Shown here piece after piece: positions 8,309 to 16,407 of a DNA stretch of 64,000 bases (position 1 is the first letter of the stretch; every line of letters starts with the position of its first letter). The translations under genes were made by a program, and so were the position numbers. Below the pieces are notes generated by a model, which was not told the DNA's origin, did no database searches, and was given only the letters and a program-made list of their open reading frames with translations. Source of the DNA: JAWXBK01 sp040878185 (GTDB taxonomy: Bacteria; Pseudomonadota; Alphaproteobacteria; Dongiales; Dongiaceae); contig JBBDMS010000003.1 in the NCBI GenBank assembly GCA_040878185.1, positions 62,001 to 126,000 of the forward strand, written 5' to 3'.

Positions 8309-9346
8309 ATGGCATTGCTATCGATCGAAACGCCCGTGGTATCGGCGCGGCCGGATTTCAGCCCGGCCCTTTCGGTGCAAAATCTGCGGATCTATTTCGA
8401 GACGCCCGCCGGAACGGTTCGGGCGGTCGACGATGTGAGTTTCGACCTCGGCCGGCGCGATGTGCTGGCGATCGTCGGTGAATCGGGCTCGGGCAAAAGC
8501 GTGACCGCCCAGTCGATCATGAAACTCGTCCCCAGTCCGCCCGGCCGCTATGTCAGCGGCAGCGCGATGATGGATGGCACCGATCTGATGGCGCTCAGCC
8601 CGCGCGAGCTTGTCGCGATGCGCGGCCGCAAACTGGCAATGATCTTCCAGAATCCTCGTGCTGCCCTCAATCCCTCCTTCACGATCCGCAACCAGATGGT
8701 CGAGACGCTGCGACGGCACAACAGATCTCTGACCGCCGCCGATGCGGAGCAGCAGATCGTGGCGACGATGCGCAGAGTCGGCTTTGCCGATCCGCTGCGT
8801 GTGGCAGCGAGCTATCCCCACCAGCTCAGCGGCGGCATGTGCCAGCGCATCGGCATTGCGCTCGCTTTCGCCTGCAATCCGGAGATCCTGATCGCCGACG
8901 AGCCGACCACCGCGCTCGATGTAGTCGTACAGGCCCGCATCCTCCATCTGCTGAAACGTGCTCACGAAGAGCGGCAACTGCCGATCATCGTCATCACCCA
9001 TGATTTCGGCATGGTCCGCGCGCTCGCGAACCGCGTCATCGTCATGTATGCCGGCCGGATCCAGGAAGTCGGCGACGTCGACCAGGTGCTCGAGCGGCCC
9101 ATGCATCCCTATACCAAGGCGTTGATCGCCTCGGTGCCGGATCCGGAACGTGCCACCAAACGATTTTTCCAGGTGCGCGGCCAGCCGCCCGATCTGCTGC
9201 GCCTGCCGCGCGGCTGTAAATTTGCCGATCGCTGCGACCTGGCCATGGATATTTGTCGCGGTACCGAGCCGCCGCTCGCCGTCGCCGCCGATGGCAGCGG
9301 CGTGCGCTGTCACCTCTATCCCTCAACACCGGCGGGGGCGGCATGA
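8309..9346 (+). CDS. Peptide/nickel-type ABC transporter ATP-binding protein (DppD-like)
   Basis: The start at 8309 is preceded by TCCGGAGG, and a longer open frame upstream is ignored; this gives 345 residues. Walker A is GESGSGKSVT, the signature is LSGGMCQRIGIALA and Walker B is EILIADEPTTALD. The C-terminal oligopeptide-transporter extension is present (RGCKFADRCDLAMDIC, with its cysteines). It powers import together with the partner ATPase, permeases and binding protein that follow. Its stop overlaps the next start (ATGA-type, 9343-9346). Confidence 0.93.
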   Translation: MALLSIETPVVSARPDFSPALSVQNLRIYFETPAGTVRAVDDVSFDLGRRDVLAIVGESGSGKSVTAQSIMKLVPSPPGRYVSGSAMMDGTDLMALSPRELVAMRGRKLAMIFQNPRAALNPSFTIRNQMVETLRRHNRSLTAADAEQQIVATMRRVGFADPLRVAASYPHQLSGGMCQRIGIALAFACNPEILIADEPTTALDVVVQARILHLLKRAHEERQLPIIVITHDFGMVRALANRVIVMYAGRIQEVGDVDQVLERPMHPYTKALIASVPDPERATKRFFQVRGQPPDLLRLPRGCKFADRCDLAMDICRGTEPPLAVAADGSGVRCHLYPSTPAGAA

Positions 9347-10401
9347 CCGAGGCCGCGCGCGAGCCGCTGATCCGCGTGCGCAAGCTGCGCAAGGCGTTTC
9401 CGATTCTCTCGGGCATCCTCAATCGCCGGAAGGTCGGGGAAGTGGTCGCGGTCGACGATGTCGATCTCGATATCTATCCGGGCGAAGTGGTCGGCTGTGT
9501 CGGCGAGACGGGATCGGGCAAGTCGACCTTGGGCCGGCTCATCCTCAATCTGCTGCAGGCCGATGCCGGCGAAGTTCACCTCAATGGCGAGCGCGTCGAC
9601 GATCTGCCGCCCGCGCGCATGAAGCCCTATCGCCGTCATATGCAGATGGTGTTCCAGGACCCGCTGCATGCGCTCAATCCGCGCCGTACCGTCGCCGAGA
9701 ACATTGCGCTGCCCATGGTCAATTTTTGCGAATCCCGCCGCGCTATCGCGGAGCGGACCGAAGAGCTGCTCGATCTGGTCGGGCTCAATGCCGCGCACGC
9801 GAACCGGTATCCGCATGAGTTCAGCGGCGGCCAATGTCAACGAATCGGTATCGCCCGCGCGCTCGCGCTCAATCCGCGCTTTCTCTTCCTCGATGAGCCG
9901 GTCTCGGCGCTCGATGTGTCGGTGCAGGCGCAGATCCTGAACCTGCTGATGGATATTCGCGAGAAGCTCGACCTCACCTATCTTTTCGTAACGCACGACC
10001 TCAAGATCGTGCGCCATCTGGCCGACCGTATCGTCGTGCTTTATCACGGCCGCATCGTCGAAACCGGCGACACGAGCGACCTCTACGAGAAACCGCTGCA
10101 CCCCTATAGCCGCGCGCTGCTCGATTCGATCCTGCGCATTGAGGCAAGCGACCGCTGGCAGCAGGTCGTAACCCGGACGCAGGACGCCGAAACCGGCGCG
10201 GTCGATTTCGCCGGCGACGTTCATGGCGGCTGCATCTATGCCGGCATCTGCCCCGAGCGCTTCGAACCCTGCCGCGGCATCGTGCCGCCACTCCGGTCTA
10301 TTTGCAGCGACCACAGCGTCGCCTGTCATCTTCACGATCCCGCCTTTGCCGGTGCGGGGGCACCGCAACGGGTTTCCGCTGCAAATTCATTGCGTCCGTG
10401 A
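9343..10401 (+). CDS. Peptide/nickel-type ABC transporter ATP-binding protein (DppF-like)
   Basis: The second ATPase of the pair has 352 residues, with its start at the overlapping ATG. Walker A is GETGSGKSTLG, the Q-loop is MVFQDPLHALNPRR, the signature is FSGGQCQRIGIARA and Walker B is FLFLDEPVSALD. It ends with the oligopeptide-type extension (GGCIYAGICPERFEPC). DppD/DppF-like subunits form a heterodimer under the two permeases. The substrate cannot be read from the ATPases, but the neighbouring ring-opening and deamination genes argue for a nitrogen heterocycle, amide or short peptide. Confidence 0.93.
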   Translation: MTEAAREPLIRVRKLRKAFPILSGILNRRKVGEVVAVDDVDLDIYPGEVVGCVGETGSGKSTLGRLILNLLQADAGEVHLNGERVDDLPPARMKPYRRHMQMVFQDPLHALNPRRTVAENIALPMVNFCESRRAIAERTEELLDLVGLNAAHANRYPHEFSGGQCQRIGIARALALNPRFLFLDEPVSALDVSVQAQILNLLMDIREKLDLTYLFVTHDLKIVRHLADRIVVLYHGRIVETGDTSDLYEKPLHPYSRALLDSILRIEASDRWQQVVTRTQDAETGAVDFAGDVHGGCIYAGICPERFEPCRGIVPPLRSICSDHSVACHLHDPAFAGAGAPQRVSAANSLRP

Positions 10402-10476
10402 CGTCGCGAAAGGAGGGAGGGCGCCGCCGCGATCAAAAACGAAAATCCCGACCAGGCTAAACAGGAGGAACGCAAC

Positions 10477-12120
10477 ATGAAGACCAATACGCACGAACCG
10501 GGACGATGGCGCTGTTTCAGCCGTCGCACCGTGCTTGCCGCGTTCGGCGCGGCGATCGGTACGGCGGTGGCCGTCACCGGCTTCAGCCTTCCGGCCAATG
10601 CCCAGGAAAAGACCGTCGTCATGGCGATCGAGGGCGAGCCGGGCCAGCTCGATCCGCATACGCACGCTTTATGGCTCACCTATCGTGAAGTCTATCTGAT
10701 GTTCGAAAGCTTCACGCAGCAGGATCTCTCGATATCGGATGTCGAAATCCCGCCGATCAAGCCGGCGCTCGCGGAAAGCTGGGAAGAGTCGGAAGACGGG
10801 AAGGTCTATACCTTCCATCTTCGCCAGGGCGTTACCTTCCACGATGGAACGCCGTGGAACGCCGAGGCGGCGAAGTTCAATTTCGACCGCGTGCTCAACA
10901 AGGATTTCGAGTATTTCTACGAGCTCGCCTACAACTTCAACACCTGGTGGCATCAGGATATCGAGAGCTACGAGGCGGTCGACGAGTACACGTTCCGCAT
11001 CAACCTGAAGCAGCCGAATTCGGAATTCCTGCGCCGCATTTCGATGGGCGGTTTCGGTTCAGCTGGCATGCTGAGCCCGGAATCGGTCAAGCAGTGGGGC
11101 AACGAAGATGTGAGTCTGCATCCGGTCGGAACCGGGCCCTTCAAGTTCGTCGAGCGCGTCGTCAACGAAAAGATCGTGATGGAGCGCAACGCCGACTATT
11201 GGGATCCGCAGCGCGTTCCGCGGATCGACCGGCTGATCATCCGCGGCATTCCGGATGCGGCCACGCGCGAACTTGCGCTGCTGACCGGCGAAGTCGACAT
11301 CATCGCGACACCGACGCCGGACTCGGTCGAGTATATCCAGGGCCAGGGCATGAACGTGATCATGGCTCCGGTGCCGACGATCTATCTCATGTGGATCAAC
11401 TTCAAGCAGAAGCCGCTCGACGACGTGCGCGTGCGACAGGCGCTCTACATGGCAATCGATCGCGAAGGGCTCTGCACCTATCTGCGGCGCGGCCAGTGCC
11501 TTCCGGCCTACAGCATCCTGAATTTCGGCGGCCCGGGTCACGATCCGGCGTACAAGCCGATGCCCTATGATCCCGAACGCGCGAAGGAACTGCTGGTCGA
11601 AGCCGGCTATCCCGACGGGTTCGAGGTGCGGGTCGACTGGACGCCGGGCGGTGCCGGCGACGTCGCCACCGTGGCGGATGCCGAATGGATCAAGCGCGAC
11701 TGGGCGCGGATCGGTGTCGATCTGAAGATCGAGATTTTCGAGATCAGCACCTACATGCAGCAGATGAACAAGGGCATGCGTGAAGGCACCGGGTTCATGC
11801 AGCTGTCATGGGGCGAAAACGCGTTCCATTGGCTCGATGCGTCGATCTCGCCTTCGGCCCTGCCGCCCAACGGGTTCAATGCCGGTTTCTACGACAATCC
11901 GAAGGTCGGAGAGTTGCTGTCGGCAGCGCGTGCGGCACTCACCGAAGAAGAGATGCTGGCGAAGCTTAGCGAGCTCCAGACGGTCGTGATCGAGGAAGAT
12001 ACCGCGTTCATCCCGACGCACAGCCCTCTTGGTGTCTATGCGATGAATCCGAGCATCACCGGTTTCGTGCTGCCACCGCAGCATTGGACCGACCTGACGC
12101 TCATCGACAAGACTCAGTAA
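10477..12120 (+). CDS. ABC transporter substrate-binding protein, family 5 (peptide/nickel type)
   Basis: The 547-residue protein begins with a twin-arginine-like signal (SRRTVLAAFGAAIGTAVAV, cleavage near ANAQEK), so it is probably exported folded to the periplasm. Family 5 signatures follow: IEGEPGQLDPHT, LAESWEESEDGKVYTFHLR, VTFHDGTPWNAEAAKFNFDR and VGTGPFKFVERVVNE. A strong AGGAGG site precedes the ATG. In the operon it lies between the ATPases and the permeases, so all five subunits are contiguous. The ligand is unknown. Confidence 0.93.
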   Translation: MKTNTHEPGRWRCFSRRTVLAAFGAAIGTAVAVTGFSLPANAQEKTVVMAIEGEPGQLDPHTHALWLTYREVYLMFESFTQQDLSISDVEIPPIKPALAESWEESEDGKVYTFHLRQGVTFHDGTPWNAEAAKFNFDRVLNKDFEYFYELAYNFNTWWHQDIESYEAVDEYTFRINLKQPNSEFLRRISMGGFGSAGMLSPESVKQWGNEDVSLHPVGTGPFKFVERVVNEKIVMERNADYWDPQRVPRIDRLIIRGIPDAATRELALLTGEVDIIATPTPDSVEYIQGQGMNVIMAPVPTIYLMWINFKQKPLDDVRVRQALYMAIDREGLCTYLRRGQCLPAYSILNFGGPGHDPAYKPMPYDPERAKELLVEAGYPDGFEVRVDWTPGGAGDVATVADAEWIKRDWARIGVDLKIEIFEISTYMQQMNKGMREGTGFMQLSWGENAFHWLDASISPSALPPNGFNAGFYDNPKVGELLSAARAALTEEEMLAKLSELQTVVIEEDTAFIPTHSPLGVYAMNPSITGFVLPPQHWTDLTLIDKTQ

Positions 12121-12176
12121 GTATCAGGGGCGCCGGTCCGCTTGGGCTGGCACCCCGTTTTCTTCGGTAGAGCGCC

Positions 12177-13121
12177 ATGTGGAAGTTCGCCGGCATTCGT
12201 ACCCTGCACGCCATTCCGGTGCTGATCGGCGTGACGTTCGTCGTATTCGGATCGCTCCAGCTCGTGCCGGGTGACATCGCGAACACGTTGCTATCCATGT
12301 TCTATACGGAGGAGCGCGGTGAAGCGCTGCGCGCTCAGCTCGGCCTCGACAAGCCACTGCTGGTTCAATACGGAATCTGGGTCTGGAATCTCCTGCATGG
12401 CGATCTCGGCCAGTCGATGATGCTGCGCCAACCGGTCGCCGAAGTTCTGCTCGACAAGATCGGCAACTCGCTCATCCTGACCGGCGCCAGCCTGCTGATT
12501 GTGATCCCGGTCAGTTTCCTGCTGGGCACGACCGCGGCGCGGCGGTTTCGCACCGCGACCGACCGGTCGATCGTGTTCTTTGCGATGCTGCTCGCCAGCC
12601 TGCCGGTCTTCTGGCTCGGTATCGTGCTGCTCTATTTGCTCGGCGTGAACATCAAATGGTTCCCGATGTCCGGCATGTACAACATGGCCAACCCGGGCGG
12701 TTTCCCCGATCTCATTCATCATCTGGTGTTGCCCGCCGTGACCACGGCCGCGACCTCGGTCGCGATCGTCACGCGCGTCACGCGCGGTGCTCTGATCGAC
12801 ACCCTCGGCCAGCCTTACATTCTCTCGGCACGCGCCCGCGGGCTCAGCGATTTTCGCGTGACCTACCGCCACGGTGTGCGCAACGTCATGCCGACCTTCG
12901 CCAACATGTGCGGTCTGCAGATCGGCTATCTGTTCGGCGGCTCGATCTTCACCGAGATCATCTTCAACTGGCCCGGTATCGGCTTGCTTCTGTACAACGC
13001 TATTCTGCAGCGCGACGTGCCGATGGTGCAGGGCTGTATCCTGGCGATCGCGGTCGTGTTCGTGCTCGCCAACCTGCTGGCCGACATCATCGTTTACGGT
13101 CTCGATGTCCGGCGGCGCTGA
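12177..13121 (+). CDS. ABC transporter permease (DppB-like)
   Basis: The 314-residue inner-membrane protein opens with the DppB-type segment IPVLIGVTFVVFGSLQLVPGD and has about six membrane spans. The EAA-type loop that contacts the ATPases is at about 205-235 (LSARARGLSDFRVTYRHGVRN). The GGSIFTEIIFNWPGIG motif near the C-terminus is typical of the family. It forms the channel with the DppC-like partner that starts 10 bases after its stop. Confidence 0.93.
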   Translation: MWKFAGIRTLHAIPVLIGVTFVVFGSLQLVPGDIANTLLSMFYTEERGEALRAQLGLDKPLLVQYGIWVWNLLHGDLGQSMMLRQPVAEVLLDKIGNSLILTGASLLIVIPVSFLLGTTAARRFRTATDRSIVFFAMLLASLPVFWLGIVLLYLLGVNIKWFPMSGMYNMANPGGFPDLIHHLVLPAVTTAATSVAIVTRVTRGALIDTLGQPYILSARARGLSDFRVTYRHGVRNVMPTFANMCGLQIGYLFGGSIFTEIIFNWPGIGLLLYNAILQRDVPMVQGCILAIAVVFVLANLLADIIVYGLDVRRR

Positions 13122-13131
13122 GGAGCGGGCG

Positions 13132-14115
13132 ATGAGGCCCGCCGCCATGCCCGCCGCGACGGCGGCGACCGTTGCACCTGCCGCGAAACCGGCGCGCGCG
13201 CGCTCGACATTCTATTTCGTCTGGCGCGCGCTGATCTCCGATCGCTTTGCGCTTCTCGGCACGGTGATCGTTGGCGGTTTCATTTTGACCGCGATCTTTG
13301 CGCCGTGGATCGCGCCCTACGGGCCGGACGATGCCGATCCTGCGCTCCGGCTGCAGGGCATGGGCACCGAAGGCCATATTTTCGGGCTGGATAATCACGG
13401 GCGCGACGTTCTCAGCCGCCTGATCTACGGCACGCGCCTCTCGCTGATCGCCGGCCTGGCACCAGTCCTGCTCGGCGGAATCATCGCGGTGCCGCTCGGC
13501 CTGATCGCCGCGTACTATGAGCGCTTCGGTCATCTCATCATGCGAGTGATGGACGTCCTGTTCGCCTTCCCCATGGTGCTGCTTGCCATCATGCTCGCAT
13601 TCTTTCTCGGGCCCGGCCTGGAAAACCTCGTCATTGCACTGGTCGTGGTGCTGGTGCCGTACAACACGCGGGTCGTCTATGTGCAGGCTTTGGCCGAACG
13701 CGAGCTCGGTTATGTCGAGGCGGCGCGCGCCGCCGCATCCTCCGATCTGCGCATCATGTTCGGCGAGATGCTGCCGCATGTCGTGGCAGCCTCGGTCGTT
13801 TATTCGATGACGATCGTCGGTACGATCATCGTGACGGCGGCAGGCCTCAGTTTCCTTGGCCTCGGCGTGCAGCCACCCACGGCGGAATGGGGCATCATGA
13901 CCAGCGAGGGACGGACCGTGCTGCATATCGCACCGCATGCCTCGACATTGCCGGGCATCGCGATTTTCCTGCTGGTGATCGGCTTCAACCTGGTTGGTGA
14001 CGCCCTGCGCGACGCGCTCGATCCGCGCACGCGCCTGGTGCGCGTCAAACTGGCCAGGGGCGAGCAAACGAGTCCGGAGGCTGAGCCGGATCCGGTTCCC
14101 CGGGTGCCGGTGTAA
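13132..14115 (+). CDS. ABC transporter permease (DppC-like)
   Basis: I place the start at 13132 (MRPAAMPAATAA), just after the DppB-like stop; the frame is open further upstream only as an overlap. The 327-residue protein has an N-terminal cytoplasmic stretch, then ALLGTVIVGGF-type membrane spans and HIFGLDNHGRDVLSRLIYG, the characteristic DppC loop. The EAA loop is VEAARAAASSDLRIMFGEML. The C-terminus has LSFLGLGVQPPTAEWG. The gene directly precedes the triple-RidA gene with a 20-base gap. Confidence 0.93.
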   Translation: MRPAAMPAATAATVAPAAKPARARSTFYFVWRALISDRFALLGTVIVGGFILTAIFAPWIAPYGPDDADPALRLQGMGTEGHIFGLDNHGRDVLSRLIYGTRLSLIAGLAPVLLGGIIAVPLGLIAAYYERFGHLIMRVMDVLFAFPMVLLAIMLAFFLGPGLENLVIALVVVLVPYNTRVVYVQALAERELGYVEAARAAASSDLRIMFGEMLPHVVAASVVYSMTIVGTIIVTAAGLSFLGLGVQPPTAEWGIMTSEGRTVLHIAPHASTLPGIAIFLLVIGFNLVGDALRDALDPRTRLVRVKLARGEQTSPEAEPDPVPRVPV

Positions 14116-14135
14116 GGAAAACAGAGGATCGATCG

Positions 14136-15368
14136 ATGACGAAGACGCGGATCATGCCGGCGGGCCATTGGGATTGGAGCATGAAGGTCAAGTTTTCCCA
14201 GGGCTGGCAGGTCGGGAACCTGATCTTCGTCGGCGGGCAGATTTCATCCGATGCGCACGGTCGTACCATCGGCAAGGGCGATATCGCGACCCAGACGCGC
14301 AACGTGTTCGAGCATATCAGGACGGTGCTGCGCGCCGCCGGCGCGGACCTTTCCGACATCGTGCGGCTCAATACCTATTACTATCAGGATGCCGACGGGC
14401 CCGCGGTCACCGAATTCTGGGAGGAGATGACCCGGGTTCGACTGGAATATCTTGCGGATCCGGGGCCGGTCGGCACGGCAGTGCGCGTGTCGGGCTTCGC
14501 CTTCGAGGATCTGCTGATCGAGATCGAGGCGGTCGCGGCGATTGGCCCCAAGACGCGATTGATGCCCAAGAATCATTGGGACTGGAGCATGCCCGTTCCG
14601 TTTTCGCAGGGCTGGCGGGTCGGCGATCTGATTTTCGTCGGCGGCCAGATTTCGGCCGACGCGCAGGGCCGTACCATCGGCAAGGGCGACATCGCGACCC
14701 AGACCCGGAATGTCTTCGAATCAATCCGTCGCGTGCTGCAGGAAGCGGGCGCGGATCTGTCGGACATCGTCAAGCTCAACACCTATTACTGTCATCGCGG
14801 CGAGGGGGCCGAGATCACGCGCTTCTGGGAAGAGATGACGCGCGTCCGCCTCGAATACCTGGCCGATCCGGGTCCGGTCGGCACGGCGGTCCGCGTTGAA
14901 GGTTTCGCTTACGAGGATCTGCTGATCGAGATCGAGGCGATCGCCGCGGTCGGGCCGAAGACGAGGTTGATGCCGAAAGATCACTGGGACTGGAGCATGC
15001 CCGTCCCGTTTTCGCAGGGCTGGAAGGTGGGCGATCTGATCTTTCTCGGGGGTCAGATCTCTGCCGATGCGCACGGCCGCACCGTCGGGAAGGGCGATAT
15101 CGCCACGCAGACCCGCAACGTCTTCCAGTTCATGAACCGCGTGCTCGAGGAAGGCGGCGCCACGATGGCCGACCTCGTCAAGCTCAACACCTATTACCAG
15201 TTTGCCGGCGAAGGCCGTGCCGTCACCGAGTTCTGGGAAGCGATGACCAAGGTGCGCATGGAGCATATCGCCGACCCGGGTCCGGCGGCGACCGCGGTCC
15301 GCGTCGCAGGCTTTGCCTTCGAGGATCTGGTGATCGAAATCGAAGGCATTGCCGCCGTCAAATCATGA
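14136..15368 (+). CDS. Triple-RidA protein: three fused Rid domains in one chain
   Basis: The 410-residue protein consists of three tandem Rid-family domains of exactly 136 residues (3-138, 139-274, 275-410). Each begins KTR(I/L)MP, followed by HWDWSM, and contains FSQGW, DLIF(V/L)GGQIS, GKGDIATQTRNVF and (E/D)D. RidA-type proteins are normally homotrimers of about 130-residue chains with active sites at subunit interfaces, so this looks like a covalently linked trimer. The usual catalytic Arg (PARS/T in RidA) is replaced by Gly in domains 1 and 2 (PVGTAVRV) and by Ala in domain 3 (PAATAVRV). Classical 2-aminoacrylate deaminase activity is therefore doubtful. It lies inside a transporter and ring-hydrolase operon. 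Its chemistry is unknown. Confidence 0.92.
   Translation: MTKTRIMPAGHWDWSMKVKFSQGWQVGNLIFVGGQISSDAHGRTIGKGDIATQTRNVFEHIRTVLRAAGADLSDIVRLNTYYYQDADGPAVTEFWEEMTRVRLEYLADPGPVGTAVRVSGFAFEDLLIEIEAVAAIGPKTRLMPKNHWDWSMPVPFSQGWRVGDLIFVGGQISADAQGRTIGKGDIATQTRNVFESIRRVLQEAGADLSDIVKLNTYYCHRGEGAEITRFWEEMTRVRLEYLADPGPVGTAVRVEGFAYEDLLIEIEAIAAVGPKTRLMPKDHWDWSMPVPFSQGWKVGDLIFLGGQISADAHGRTVGKGDIATQTRNVFQFMNRVLEEGGATMADLVKLNTYYQFAGEGRAVTEFWEAMTKVRMEHIADPGPAATAVRVAGFAFEDLVIEIEGIAAVKS
14142..15365 (+). repeat. Three tandem 408-base coding repeats
   Basis: Units at 14142-14549, 14550-14957 and 14958-15365 are in frame and of equal length. They encode the three Rid domains. Units 1 and 2 look closest to each other in the segment EFWEEMTRVRLEYLADPGPV or its equivalent. 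Many synonymous differences between the units argue that the duplication is old and under protein-level selection. Confidence 0.9.
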
Positions 15369-15399
15369 CCGATCAAACCGAAACCGAGAGGGGTATCCG

Positions 15400-16329
15400 A
15401 TGATCCAGAATCCTGTTCCCTGGCCGAACAATGCGCGCGTCGCCGTGGCCATCACCTTCGATATCGATAGCGACAGCATTCTTCATCTTGCGCACCCCAA
15501 TCGGGCCGAGACGATGCTGTCGACCATGTCCTGGCTCAAATACGACACGATCGCGGTTCCGCGTATCCTCGAGATGTTCAAGGATCACGGGTTGAAGCAG
15601 ACCTTCTTCTTTCCCGCCTGGTGCATGGAACGTTATCCGCAACTCGTCGATCCGATCCTGAAGGGCGGCCACGAGATCGCGCATCACGGCTATCTGCATG
15701 AGCATCCGAACGAGCAGAGCCGCGAAGACGAGGAGTACTGGACGAGCCGGGCGCTGGACACGATCAGGAAGATGACCGGGCAGGCGCCGCGCGGCTATCG
15801 GGCGCCGCTCTACAATTTCTCGAAGAACTCCCCGGAGATTCTTTGCAAGCATGGATTTCTGTACGACGCGACCCTGATGGGCGACGATATCCCCTATGTC
15901 CTGAAATGCAGCAACGGCAGCCTGATCGAGCTGCCGTCGCACTGGGCGATGGACGACTGGCCGCATTACACCCATAGCCCGGACATGAACTACATGATGC
16001 CGATCAAGTCGCCGGACGAGACGATGAACGTCTACATGTCGGAATTCGAGGCGATGTGGGAGGAGCGCGGCTTGTGGATTGCCGTGTGGCATCCGTTCGT
16101 GTCGGGCCGTCTCGCGCGCTGCCGCCGTGTCTCAAAAATGATCGAGGACATGCAGAAGAAGGGCGGGGTCTGGTTCGCGACGCTCGAAGAGATTGCGTTG
16201 CATGTGAAGAAATGCATCGCCGACGGCAGCTACAAGCCGCGCGTCGACGAGCTGCCTTACTATGACGGGCGGATTCCGGAGCTACCGAAGGATTGGCAGG
16301 GGCACGGACCCAATCACAAGGGTTGCTGA
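15400..16329 (+). CDS. Polysaccharide-deacetylase (NodB) fold hydrolase, PuuE-like
   Basis: I place the start at 15400 (MIQNPVPWPNN) after GAGAGGGG, giving 309 residues. The NodB motifs are present in a variant form: ITFDIDSDS (motif 1 Asp), GHEIAHHGYLHEHP (metal His residues) and RGYRAPLYNFS (motif 3). The same variant occurs in PuuE-type allantoinases and related cyclic-amide hydrolases rather than in chitin or peptidoglycan deacetylases. There is no signal peptide, so it is cytoplasmic. Its place between triple-RidA and two amidohydrolases supports hydrolysis of a small C-N ring or amide; the exact substrate is unknown. Confidence 0.85.
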   Translation: MIQNPVPWPNNARVAVAITFDIDSDSILHLAHPNRAETMLSTMSWLKYDTIAVPRILEMFKDHGLKQTFFFPAWCMERYPQLVDPILKGGHEIAHHGYLHEHPNEQSREDEEYWTSRALDTIRKMTGQAPRGYRAPLYNFSKNSPEILCKHGFLYDATLMGDDIPYVLKCSNGSLIELPSHWAMDDWPHYTHSPDMNYMMPIKSPDETMNVYMSEFEAMWEERGLWIAVWHPFVSGRLARCRRVSKMIEDMQKKGGVWFATLEEIALHVKKCIADGSYKPRVDELPYYDGRIPELPKDWQGHGPNHKGC

Positions 16330-16349
16330 CGGTCGAAGCGAAATCGGCA

Positions 16350-16377
16350 CAGGCGGGCTCGACGGGGTGCCCGCCTG
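16350..16377 (+). promoter_or_regulatory. Intercistronic hairpin
   Basis: CAGGCGGGC (16350-16358) can pair with GCCCGCCTG (16369-16377) across a 10-base loop, between the deacetylase and the amidohydrolase genes. No T-tract follows, so this is more likely an mRNA stability or processing element than a terminator. Confidence 0.45.
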
Positions 16378-16407
16378 TTCCGCCAACCGGGCCAGGAGGC
16401 CAGCGCG

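Noticed and set aside
14142..15365. Regular 408-base repeats as a possible non-coding repeat array
   Set aside because: The units are in frame, differ mostly at synonymous positions and encode Rid domains, so they are coding repeats; there is no CRISPR-like spacing.
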